Source of the DNA: UBA6987 sp045617825
Lineage (GTDB): Bacteria; Bacillota; Clostridia; Lachnospirales; Lachnospiraceae
Direction of reading: 5' to 3'
Length of the DNA stretch: 12,863 bases
Assembly (NCBI GenBank): GCA_045617825.1
Contig: JAZLJI010000019.1
Location: 1-12,863 of the forward strand
The notes beneath the pieces were generated by a model. The model ran no database searches and had not been told where the DNA came from. It saw only the letters and a program-made list of their open reading frames with translations. The translations under genes and the position numbers were made by a program. This document shows, piece by piece, positions 1-6,057 of the stretch (positions are counted from its first letter, which is position 1; every line of letters begins with the position of its first letter).

Positions 1-127
1 GCTTTGTTTGACGTTAATGAGGACGAACTCAGGGCGTAACACTGATCCGTTGGTATCCGCTAACGAAGCAAGAAGCCTTATACAGTACGAACCAAAGTCA
101 TGCACTTGGCTTGTAGAGGCCTCTTAA
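1..127 (+). other. Unassigned left-edge stretch
   Basis: No gene can be assigned here. Frame 1 is open from the window edge and ends in an acidic tail, ALFDVNEDELRA, at a TAA at 37-39. This could be the last residues of a gene lying outside the window. Frame 2 is open from base 2 to a TAA at 125-127, but its translation is not recognisable and does not resemble DUF3800. The TAA at 125-127 lies directly before the reading frame of the DUF3800 fragment. The DNA is more AT-rich than everything to the right of about 1300. It may be a recombination or decay junction. Confidence 0.3.
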
Positions 128-415
128 CGAGCAGACACTAAGTACAAAAATCTCTATCAAGGCGTTTTGATCGAAAATAGTCTTTTCAGCCCCGGCATCC
201 AGTTAGCTGATTATGCCGCAGGCATTATGAATGGATATTTGCGTCGAATGGTATTATCTCCGGGCAATTATGAATACGCCAAAGACCTTTTTGAAAGTTT
301 CATAAAGCCCAAACTTCGCCAAAGCGCTCTCGGAGAAATTGCTGGATACGGTGTCGTTGATATACCGAAAAGGACGCAATTACGAGAAACGCTGTCAGCT
401 GTTTTCGACGAATAA
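128..415 (+). pseudogene. DUF3800 family C-terminal fragment
   Basis: The frame is open from the codon after a TAA at 125-127 to the stop at 413-415, about 95 residues. The segment LYQGVLIENSLF followed by SPGIQLADYAAGI matches the C-terminal part of DUF3800 proteins, including the conserved Q-x-A-D motif before a helix. Full-length members are usually 200 residues or more and begin with a D-E-S-G motif; that N-terminal half is absent. There is no convincing Shine-Dalgarno before the TTG at 167, so the piece is probably a decayed gene truncated on its 5' side. DUF3800 proteins are of unknown function and are common on mobile elements and in phage-defence neighbourhoods. The fragment lies next to tnpV and reads towards it. 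Homology is fairly sure; pseudogene status is inferred. Confidence 0.6.
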
Positions 416-448
416 TGCAAGAAGATGCTTTTATATGTTAATAAAGAA

Positions 449-491
449 AAGTGGGCATGGAGTTGCGTTTCACGACTCTATACCCATTCTT
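449..491. terminator. Bidirectional intrinsic terminator between DUF3800 fragment and tnpV
   Basis: An 11-position stem, GGGCATGGAGT at 453-463 with ACTCTATACCC at 475-485, has one mismatch and one G-U pair and closes an 11-nt loop. It can be extended by A450-T452 with A486-T488. On the plus strand it is followed by ATTCTTTTAAT and on the minus strand by ACTTTTCTTTATT. It therefore fits the shared end of two converging genes. Confidence 0.7.
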
Positions 492-522
492 TTAATAAAT
501 CTTTGACCGATTGCAAACACGA

Positions 523-879
523 TTATTGATATACATTCTCCCGCAAAACGCTCTCTTCGGCGGTGGCTTTGCAGTTGTTCATTTCTTGCACCCACAGGAG
601 GGCATTCTCGGCTTTCAGGGCTTCATTCACGCCCCGCTTGGAAGCGAGGCGGTCAATGATGCTGCGGAGCATTTCGTGTGCCTGCTCGTCGATTTCGTGC
701 AGGTATTCGTTGAGCTTGCCCGTGGTCAGCAAAGTGGTGTAAGTCGCTCTCTTATGTTCTTTCAGATAGACAAGGTGCAGGTCTCCGTATTTGCCGATCG
801 GGTAATGCGTCTGTTCCGGCAGGGTGAGATCGGGATAAAGATAGCCGTTTTCTTCGTGGTAAGTGATTTGTGTTTTCAT
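523..879 (-). CDS. tnpV: TnpV-family transposon-encoded protein
   Basis: This is a 118-residue protein of the TnpV type, small accessory proteins of Tn4451/Tn4453-like and other Bacillota mobile elements; their biochemical role is not established. The family signature is visible in order: GYLYPDLTLPEQ (residues 12-23), PIGKYGDLHLVYLKEHKRATY (split here as PIGKYGDLHL and VYLKEHKRATY), the LLTTGKLNEYL stretch, the IDEQAHEML helix, LKAENALLWVQEMNN and a short tail. The length is normal for the family, so the gene looks intact. The ATG at 879 follows AAGGAAGG at good spacing. No recombinase gene is in view, so this could be an element edge or a remnant. It is transcribed away from the tRNA cluster, and an RBS-proximal inverted repeat lies just upstream. 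The family call is strong; mobility of the present element is not shown. Confidence 0.88.
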   Translation of the reverse strand: MKTQITYHEENGYLYPDLTLPEQTHYPIGKYGDLHLVYLKEHKRATYTTLLTTGKLNEYLHEIDEQAHEMLRSIIDRLASKRGVNEALKAENALLWVQEMNNCKATAEESVLRENVYQ

Positions 880-928
880 TGTAAATATCCTTCCTTTTGT
901 TTGGCATCAGCTATCAAGGATATTCACA
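880..928 (-). promoter_or_regulatory. Leader inverted repeat able to sequester the tnpV ribosome binding site
   Basis: Reading the minus strand, TGTGAATATCCTT (928-916) is complementary to AAGGATATTTACA (892-880) over 13 pairs including one G-U, with a 23-nt loop. The second arm contains the AAGGA half of the Shine-Dalgarno region and ends directly before the ATG at 879. Folding of the transcript should limit access of ribosomes to the start. Such RBS-masking hairpins are known from several insertion sequences, where they block translation of read-through RNA. A similar role here is inference. Confidence 0.6.
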
Positions 929-988
929 TTGGCGGTGCGCGGACGTAATGCCGACAAGCAAAAGTCAACATTGCGCGTCACCAAGCAC

Positions 989-1032
989 AAAAAGAAATCC
1001 GAACCCTTCACCGATTGGTAAAAGGTCCGGAT
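989..1032 (-). terminator. Intrinsic terminator after tRNA-Leu
   Basis: On the minus strand ATCCGGACC (1032-1024) pairs with GGTTCGGAT (1005-997) over nine positions with one G-T pair. It is followed by TTCTTTTT (996-989). It starts 14 nt past the end of tRNA-Leu and is the natural end of the tRNA unit. It also separates that unit from tnpV. Confidence 0.8.
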
Positions 1033-1045
1033 CTCTCCCTTTTCG

Positions 1046-1125
<80 letters not shown>

Positions 1126-1131
1126 AGGTAT

Positions 1132-1158
1132 AAAAAAAGCCCTGCTTCCATGCAGGGC
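1132..1158 (-). terminator. Intrinsic terminator between the two tRNAs
   Basis: On the minus strand a perfect 7-bp GC-rich stem, GCCCTGC (1158-1152) with GCAGGGC (1145-1139), has a 6-nt loop and is followed by seven T (1138-1132). It begins 5 nt after tRNA-Arg, and its T run ends 6 nt before tRNA-Leu. It has every sequence hallmark of a strong rho-independent terminator. Confidence 0.8.
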
Positions 1159-1163
1159 CAAGC

Positions 1164-1237
1164 TGTGCGTTAGAGGATTCGAACCCCCGGCCTTTTGGTC
1201 CGTAGCCAAACGCTCTATCCAGCTGAGCTAAACGCAC
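1164..1237 (-). tRNA. tRNA-Arg (anticodon ACG)
   Basis: A 74-nt tRNA folds with acceptor GTGCGTT/AACGCAC, discriminator A, D arm GCTC...GAGC and anticodon stem TTTGG/CCAAA around loop CTACGGA (anticodon ACG, normally edited to ICG to read CGU, CGC and CGA). The T arm GGGGG-TTCGAAT-CCTCT contains two G-U pairs, a slightly weak but acceptable stem. CCA is not encoded. It is the first gene of the leftward tRNA unit, 23-29 nt behind a consensus promoter. Confidence 0.95.
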
Positions 1238-1266
1238 ACGCAATCGGTTTCCCGAGCGCAAAAAAC

Positions 1267-1295
1267 AATATACTCCGTGTCCGAAAAAATGTCAA
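1267..1295 (-). promoter_or_regulatory. Consensus promoter of the tRNA-Arg/Leu unit
   Basis: On the minus strand TTGACA (1295-1290), a 17-nt spacer and TATATT (1272-1267) form a near-perfect housekeeping promoter. It is preceded by an A/T-rich UP-like stretch and followed by a GC-rich discriminator (GCGCTCGGG) of the kind seen at stable RNA promoters. The predicted start is near 1260, giving a leader of about 23 nt before tRNA-Arg. Confidence 0.9.
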
Positions 1296-1299
1296 GCAT

Positions 1300-1490
1300 T
1301 ATTTTCAAAATCCGCAATAAATTTCAGCCGGCCGATGCTCCCTGTCGGTCCCCTGCAGCCGGGGCTCGGACAGGAAGATCCACCATGCGGATCTCTGAAG
1401 CCGCAAGGAGCCGCGACGGGCTCCCGCGAGCTCCGCTCGGGGGCAAGATCTCCGGCCCTTACGTCACGGCATTTCCCGGCTCATAAGCTC
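1300..1490. other. GC-rich non-coding stretch with small hairpins
   Basis: Between the lipoprotein stop and the tRNA promoter I see no gene with a credible start. The stretch contains several short perfect inverted repeats, such as GGAGCC/GGCTCC and AGATCC/GGATCT (minus strand), but none is followed by a T run. No clear intrinsic terminator for the lipoprotein gene could be found. It may be a structured 3' untranslated region or an unrecognised repeat. Confidence 0.35.
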
Positions 1491-2999
1491 TCAGGACAGG
1501 CTGTCGATATACAGGAAATACGCCGCCGGATCATGCATGTCCCGGATCACGTCGCCTTCCGCCGCGAAGACCTCTGCCACGGCCAGGACAAGGGAGTTGA
1601 ACCGGCCGTAGCTGACCAGAGAAAGCGTCGGCAGGAGGCTCGTCAGGTTCACGCCGCTGCCAACCTTCTTCAGCAGGGCAGGGATCGCCGTGCTGATATA
1701 GGCCGGGGCCAGACTGTAGGAAAAGCTGAAGGAGCCGTCCGCCTCCCGGATGACCTCGCTCAGGCTCACGTAATCGTCGAAATGCTCCGGGCAGAAGGCC
1801 ATCAGCTGCTTCCTCACGCTTTCCCGCTGGACCGCGGCCTGGCTCCTGCTCTTGAAGCGCAGGGTATTGGTCGAATCCGCGTCGGTGCCGACCGTGTAGT
1901 AGGCCGTGCGGTCGGCGCAGAGTGCCTGCAGGCCGGAGCGCAGCCTGCGGAGGCCGGTGCTGCTGTATTTGGAGCCCGTGAGCTGCGTATAGCGGCTGCT
2001 CAGGGCCTGGTCGCTGCTCAGGTCGAAGACCACGTCCTGCCCGTAACGGCTAAAGCCCATGCTTTCGGGCGGCAGGCTTGGCACCACGTCCCCCGCATTG
2101 ATCAGATTGAAGATGCAGCTTCCTTCGGCCGCCGTTTCGGTGGTGGTATTCGGCGCGGCAAAGGTATAGGCGTAGACGGCGGTGTTCGGGCTCAGCTCCA
2201 GGCCCGCGTCGAAAAACCTGGTCGCCACGATATTTGCCACGGCCGCGCCCCGGGAATAGCCGTTGATGCCGACCACCACGCGGTCCGCCCCGGCCAGCTC
2301 CAGGGTCTGAAAGCAGCTCTTCAGCTGCGCGAGGGCTCTGGTCGCGGTAACGTCAAAGCCCTTGTGGTTGGCCTTCACGCGCCATTCCTCGGAGTCGCCT
2401 GGATAGACGCTGCCCTCGGCCCCGATATCGAAATTGGATGCCCACTGCCCGTCGGAGCCGTCGGTGCCGGTAAAGGAAACGTTGATATAGCTGATATGAT
2501 GATCCTCACGGCGATAGGTAAAGGCAGACACCACCATGGAGGTCGTATCGTCCGGGTCCTCTGCCGCGTTTGCCCCGATCAGGAAGCGCTGCGTCTTTCC
2601 GAAGCCCAGAGAAGCGGGAAATGCGCTGTCATCGCTTTCGCTCCCCTTCGGCGCGTCCGTCACGGCGGCGCGTCCGTTATCCTGAGCGTCAAGGCACATC
2701 AGCAGGCTGAATTTCGCCAGCAGGGGATCGAACAGACTGTAATCCTCCCGGAACAGCTCCGCCCATTCGTATTTCAGCGGAGTCTGCAGCTTCAGTCCCA
2801 TGCCGTTCGAGGAGACCGTGACCGTGGTATCGATCACCGGGACGCTTACGTCGGCCTTCAGCTCCGCCAGCAGATCGATACCGGGCGTTTCCTCCGGGCG
2901 CTGCTCCCCGCCGCAGGCCGTCAGCAGGCAGACCAGGCCCGCCGCGACCAAAGCGGTAAGCAGCCCCATGAGTATTTTTTTCCGTATCGATATTTTCAC
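1491..2999 (-). CDS. Lipoprotein with lipase (class 3-like) alpha/beta-hydrolase domain
   Basis: Predicted 502-residue secreted lipoprotein. The GTG start at 2999 is chosen because AAAGGA lies 8 nt upstream and it yields a textbook signal: basic KISIRKK, a hydrophobic core, then lipobox L26-T27-A28-C29. The longer frame to 3206 would put some 70 hydrophilic residues before the signal and overlap the upstream gene. The hydrolase part carries a substrate-loop motif FTGTDGSDGQW (176-186), a nucleophile elbow G247-Y-S249-R-G251 followed by AAVANIVA, an acid-residue motif NAGD304-VVPSLP and a terminal H489-DPAAYF. Together these match the Ser-Asp-His triad of lipase class 3-like proteins of Bacillota. 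The substrate is unknown: lipid, ester and phospholipid are all possible. It follows the calpain gene by 136 nt on the same strand, so co-transcription is possible. The fold call is strong and activity is inferred. Confidence 0.85.
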   Translation of the reverse strand: MKISIRKKILMGLLTALVAAGLVCLLTACGGEQRPEETPGIDLLAELKADVSVPVIDTTVTVSSNGMGLKLQTPLKYEWAELFREDYSLFDPLLAKFSLLMCLDAQDNGRAAVTDAPKGSESDDSAFPASLGFGKTQRFLIGANAAEDPDDTTSMVVSAFTYRREDHHISYINVSFTGTDGSDGQWASNFDIGAEGSVYPGDSEEWRVKANHKGFDVTATRALAQLKSCFQTLELAGADRVVVGINGYSRGAAVANIVATRFFDAGLELSPNTAVYAYTFAAPNTTTETAAEGSCIFNLINAGDVVPSLPPESMGFSRYGQDVVFDLSSDQALSSRYTQLTGSKYSSTGLRRLRSGLQALCADRTAYYTVGTDADSTNTLRFKSRSQAAVQRESVRKQLMAFCPEHFDDYVSLSEVIREADGSFSFSYSLAPAYISTAIPALLKKVGSGVNLTSLLPTLSLVSYGRFNSLVLAVAEVFAAEGDVIRDMHDPAAYFLYIDSLS

Positions 3000-3135
3000 A
3001 GGATCATTCCTTTCCGTTTGCTGAGTCCCGTACGCGTCCCGGTCTTTATACGCCCGGGGCCTTCCGCTGTCCTTATCTTCTCCCCGTGCCCCGGCCCCCG
3101 GAGGCCTATTCTCCGTCATGAGCCGAGGCGCCCTT

Positions 3136-5880
3136 TTATTGAATGACCGGGCCCTCTGCCTCCCGCGGAGCTCCCAGCAGCCGCTCAAGCTTAGGATCGG
3201 CGGCATAGCCGTCCAGCCGCATCGCTTGACGGATCTCTCCGCCGTGTCTGCTGATGAAATCAGCCGTACAGAAGGCGCGGGCGTTTTTCTGCAGGAAATC
3301 GTAGCGTTTCTCCTCGCTCAGATTTTCCGCGTCCCTGCGAAGCCGGTCCGCACCGCTCTCATTCGCATAATTGCCGAGAAATTCGTACAGCTTCCTGCGG
3401 GTCTGTGCCTGACTGAAATCGCCCGTCCGGCCCATCAGCCTCTCCGCCATGCCGTCTGCCATTGCCCGGAAGGCCTTACCCATGCCCTCACAGTTCACCG
3501 GCACACCGACCTTTTTCTCTGCTGCCGAATAGGAGAATTCCTTCCATTTATCCTTCAGCGTTTTGTCCTTATTCTGATCGTATACGTTTTTCAGCTCATC
3601 GGCGATCTTTGCAGCCTGATAACGCACGAACGCACGGCGGGAATCCTTGAAAACGTTCAGTTTTTTGTCGTTTTCGCAATAGTTTTCGTAGGCCTTGGCC
3701 GTCCTGAAGAAGCTTTCAAGCCCTTGGGTCAGCTTTTCCGCGTCCGGCTTCTCCGACTGCATCAGCCGGTCCAGCCCGACGGCAGAATCCCGGAACTTCT
3801 TATAATGCTCCGAATTCTTGAAGTGCAGCAGCGGACCGTCTGTCGCCGTCAGGGCTTCGGAAAGCCTCCGTACCGCGTCGCCGTAATAACGGACCATAGC
3901 GGTCGACTGCGCGAGCTGTTTCCGGCAGGCGTCCGATACGTCGACGGTGTTGACTGCGACGTAGGGGAAATAGGACGAAAAATCCCTCAGCTCCAACCGG
4001 CTGTAGCCCTGTGCCGCTTCCCTTCCGACCGCGAAGCGTTCGCCGCTTACTGCGGTATTGACGCCTCTCCTGGCATGAGGGTTGCGGACGTTTACGTAGT
4101 ATTTGCCGTTTTCCTCTTCGATCCCGGTCACGGAGTAAGCGTGGAAGGTCATAATGCCTGCGTCATTGAGCGGCATCCCGCCGATCTTCTCCCGTTCCTT
4201 TTCGATCGCGGTCCCGAGGAACAGGGTCCGTCCCAGGTTGCCTGCCGTCACGATGTGACCCTTGCTGAGCGCTTCCTGCAGCTCGGCGGCATATTTTCTT
4301 TCCTTTTCGGTATACTCACCCGTTCCCGATTTTGCGGACAGACTCAGATATCTGTACGCCCCCGAAACGATCCCCTGCTTCTGCCCGAGCAGCATGGAGA
4401 CCGTATCAAACACGTTGCCGCCTTCGATATCTTTATACCTGCCGGTGAAGGTCCCCGCCTCGGCTTTTTTCAGATTGCCGCCAGCCAGACCGGATTGGAC
4501 ATAAGCTTTTTCCATAAGCTTGACCCAGAGGGCTTCTTTTCCGCCCCTGGCGCCGAGATCCGCTCCGTTTTTCGTCGGGATCGTCTTGTCCACCGTGACG
4601 TATACGGGTTCCAGCTCCGCGTTATAGAACCGGACCGTTACGGTCCCGTCCTTGTTGTCCCGCATCGCGTTCCGGATGATCGACGGATCCTGCGCCGAAA
4701 TGGCGGAAAGCGCCGCGAGTAAATAGCAGTCGCCGAGCGCTCCCTGCTTCACGTCGCCTGCCCTGGGCCCTCCGGTAAACAGCTCCGCGTTCACCCGGGA
4801 AAAGGACGCGTTTTTCGCCTCCGGTACAGGTTCTCTCCCCACCGCATTTACCCGGTGGATCTTCTTCCCGTTTTCAAGCTCTTTGTCGGGCGAAGGCACC
4901 CTCAGTCCGCCGTTATTCTTCTCGTCCTGCATATCCGCAAGACGCGCCGCAGCCGTATTGAACCGGCCGAGCATATCGAGGATATCCGCTTCCTCCTTCG
5001 TGGGAACGATGCGGGAGGGATCATCCTGGGCTTTATGGACCTCGATCAGATAATCCGTATAAAGATCGAGCAGCCGGTCTGTCGGAGCGGGTGTGCCGTC
5101 CGCCTCCGGGCTGAGGGCCCTGAGCAGCCCTTCCGTTTTGTCACCGTTCTTTCTTACGGTCTCGTAGTCCACTTCATTGAAAAGGCTCCAGAATTCGTCG
5201 AGCAGCTGTTCCGCAGCGTCTCTTCCCTTCTCGGGGATGAGCTCATCCTCGTTTTCATGCTCCTTTTCCCGCGCCTCCTTCCATCGGATCCCGATGCGGC
5301 GCAGGGCGAGAGCCGCATCATTAAGGGCACCGTACCGGTTAAAAAGCTCCTCGTTATACGCGTACAGAGCTTTTTCTCCCACCGTTGCCCCGTAGTCCGG
5401 CTTATCAGGCAGCCTGACGTCGATGCATTTCACGACGTCCTCGAGCCGGCGGTCTTTCAGCCACGGCTCCCTTTCTCCGGCAAACCGCAGCACGTCCTCC
5501 CAGAACATCCATTTCTTGTCTTCCTCGGAGGCATTGCTGTTCCGCAGCTTTTCCGCAATGGGGAAATACGGATGATTTCTGTCATTCATCCGGATCACAT
5601 TGTCATACTCGTCGAGCCGGTATTTGACGGCGACGTCGTGCAGCAGCGTGATGTCCTCGTACTTCATCCCGAGGTCATTTTCGAGTTTTTCCGTCTTCGC
5701 CCGATATTCCCGCCGCTTCGCCTGAAAATACTGCTCTGTCTGTTCCAGCAGCTGTTTCTGTTCCTGCAGCTCGGCATAGTCCCGCTCACGCGCCTGCTTT
5801 GCAAGCTCCTCAAACCGTTCAAGGTCTGCCGCATTCTTTATCTCCTGCTGTTCCTGGTCCTTATCTTCGGGTTCCGGCAT
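3136..5880 (-). CDS. Calpain-family (C2) cysteine protease with long helical arms
   Basis: A 914-residue protein with an intact calpain catalytic core in its middle. Q379-GALGDC385-YLLAAL is the calpain active-site motif with its oxyanion Gln. H580 lies in the FHAYSVTG motif and N600 in NVRNPH; all three codons were checked in the DNA. The segment EALWVKLMEKAY (449-460) is also typical. Residues 1-70 are highly charged and likely coiled coil. Residues 70-350 and 650-900 are mostly charged helix of no recognised family. There is no signal peptide or membrane segment, so it is probably cytoplasmic or exported by a non-Sec route. The ATG at 5880 is preceded by AGGAGG at 8 nt. It is divergent from the pseudo-M48 gene and upstream of the lipoprotein. 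Calpain cores in bacteria are sporadic, and their substrates and any calcium dependence are mostly unknown. The family call is firm; the role is open. Confidence 0.9.
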   Translation of the reverse strand: MPEPEDKDQEQQEIKNAADLERFEELAKQARERDYAELQEQKQLLEQTEQYFQAKRREYRAKTEKLENDLGMKYEDITLLHDVAVKYRLDEYDNVIRMNDRNHPYFPIAEKLRNSNASEEDKKWMFWEDVLRFAGEREPWLKDRRLEDVVKCIDVRLPDKPDYGATVGEKALYAYNEELFNRYGALNDAALALRRIGIRWKEAREKEHENEDELIPEKGRDAAEQLLDEFWSLFNEVDYETVRKNGDKTEGLLRALSPEADGTPAPTDRLLDLYTDYLIEVHKAQDDPSRIVPTKEEADILDMLGRFNTAAARLADMQDEKNNGGLRVPSPDKELENGKKIHRVNAVGREPVPEAKNASFSRVNAELFTGGPRAGDVKQGALGDCYLLAALSAISAQDPSIIRNAMRDNKDGTVTVRFYNAELEPVYVTVDKTIPTKNGADLGARGGKEALWVKLMEKAYVQSGLAGGNLKKAEAGTFTGRYKDIEGGNVFDTVSMLLGQKQGIVSGAYRYLSLSAKSGTGEYTEKERKYAAELQEALSKGHIVTAGNLGRTLFLGTAIEKEREKIGGMPLNDAGIMTFHAYSVTGIEEENGKYYVNVRNPHARRGVNTAVSGERFAVGREAAQGYSRLELRDFSSYFPYVAVNTVDVSDACRKQLAQSTAMVRYYGDAVRRLSEALTATDGPLLHFKNSEHYKKFRDSAVGLDRLMQSEKPDAEKLTQGLESFFRTAKAYENYCENDKKLNVFKDSRRAFVRYQAAKIADELKNVYDQNKDKTLKDKWKEFSYSAAEKKVGVPVNCEGMGKAFRAMADGMAERLMGRTGDFSQAQTRRKLYEFLGNYANESGADRLRRDAENLSEEKRYDFLQKNARAFCTADFISRHGGEIRQAMRLDGYAADPKLERLLGAPREAEGPVIQ

Positions 5881-5912
5881 GATCCGCGCCTCCTGCGTTC
5901 AGTTTTGCTAAT

Positions 5913-5941
5913 AATTTACCACAGAATGGCTCTCGAAAAAA
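5913..5941 (-). promoter_or_regulatory. Possible extended -10 promoter of the calpain gene
   Basis: On the minus strand TGGTAAATT (5921-5913) resembles an extended -10 element (TG-N-TAAATT), about 30 nt upstream of the ATG at 5880. At a 17-nt spacer the -35 position falls in an A/T run (TTTTTT) rather than a recognisable hexamer. This is a weak prediction. Confidence 0.3.
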
Positions 5942-5951
5942 GCATTACTTG

Positions 5952-5989
5952 ACCGGATCCGGTATTTTTTGTCGGCGCAAGGTATTTTT
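5952..5989. promoter_or_regulatory. Palindrome and phased direct repeats in the divergent promoter region
   Basis: ACCGGATCCGGT at 5952-5963 is a perfect 12-bp palindrome. GGTATTTTT occurs at 5961-5969 and again at 5981-5989, exactly 20 bp apart (about two helical turns). The second copy ends 9 bp before the -35 hexamer at 5999. The position between two divergent promoters suggests operator sites for one or two regulators. This is inference from arrangement only. Confidence 0.4.
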
Positions 5990-5998
5990 CCCTTCTTC

Positions 5999-6027
5999 TT
6001 GCACTTATTGATGCTTTGAAGTATACT
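5999..6027 (+). promoter_or_regulatory. Promoter of the M48-like membrane protein gene
   Basis: TTGCAC (5999-6004), a 17-nt spacer and TATACT (6022-6027) match the housekeeping consensus well. The expected transcription start is near 6034. This excludes the upstream TTG at 6016 as start codon and supports the ATG at 6058. Confidence 0.85.
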
Positions 6028-6057
6028 GAGAGCAGAATATCCAAGCGAGGAAAAGCC

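Noticed and set aside
1335..3146. 603-codon plus-strand open frame antisense to the lipoprotein gene.
   Set aside because: No Shine-Dalgarno, no motif and an unusual Arg, Gln and His composition. The opposite strand has a signal peptide, lipobox and full catalytic triad.
2999..3206. N-terminal extension of the lipoprotein to the ATG at 3206 or 3118.
   Set aside because: It would bury the signal peptide and lipobox behind many charged residues, and the 3206 start overlaps the calpain coding end. The GTG at 2999 has a better ribosome binding site.
5952..5970. ACCGGATCCGGT followed by ATTTTTT as an intrinsic terminator.
   Set aside because: Only a 4-bp stem with a tetraloop is possible, and no plus-strand gene ends there. 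An operator is a better reading.
6016..6057. TTG at 6016 as start of the M48-like protein.
   Set aside because: It lies within the promoter spacer, upstream of the predicted transcription start near 6034, so it should not be in the mRNA.
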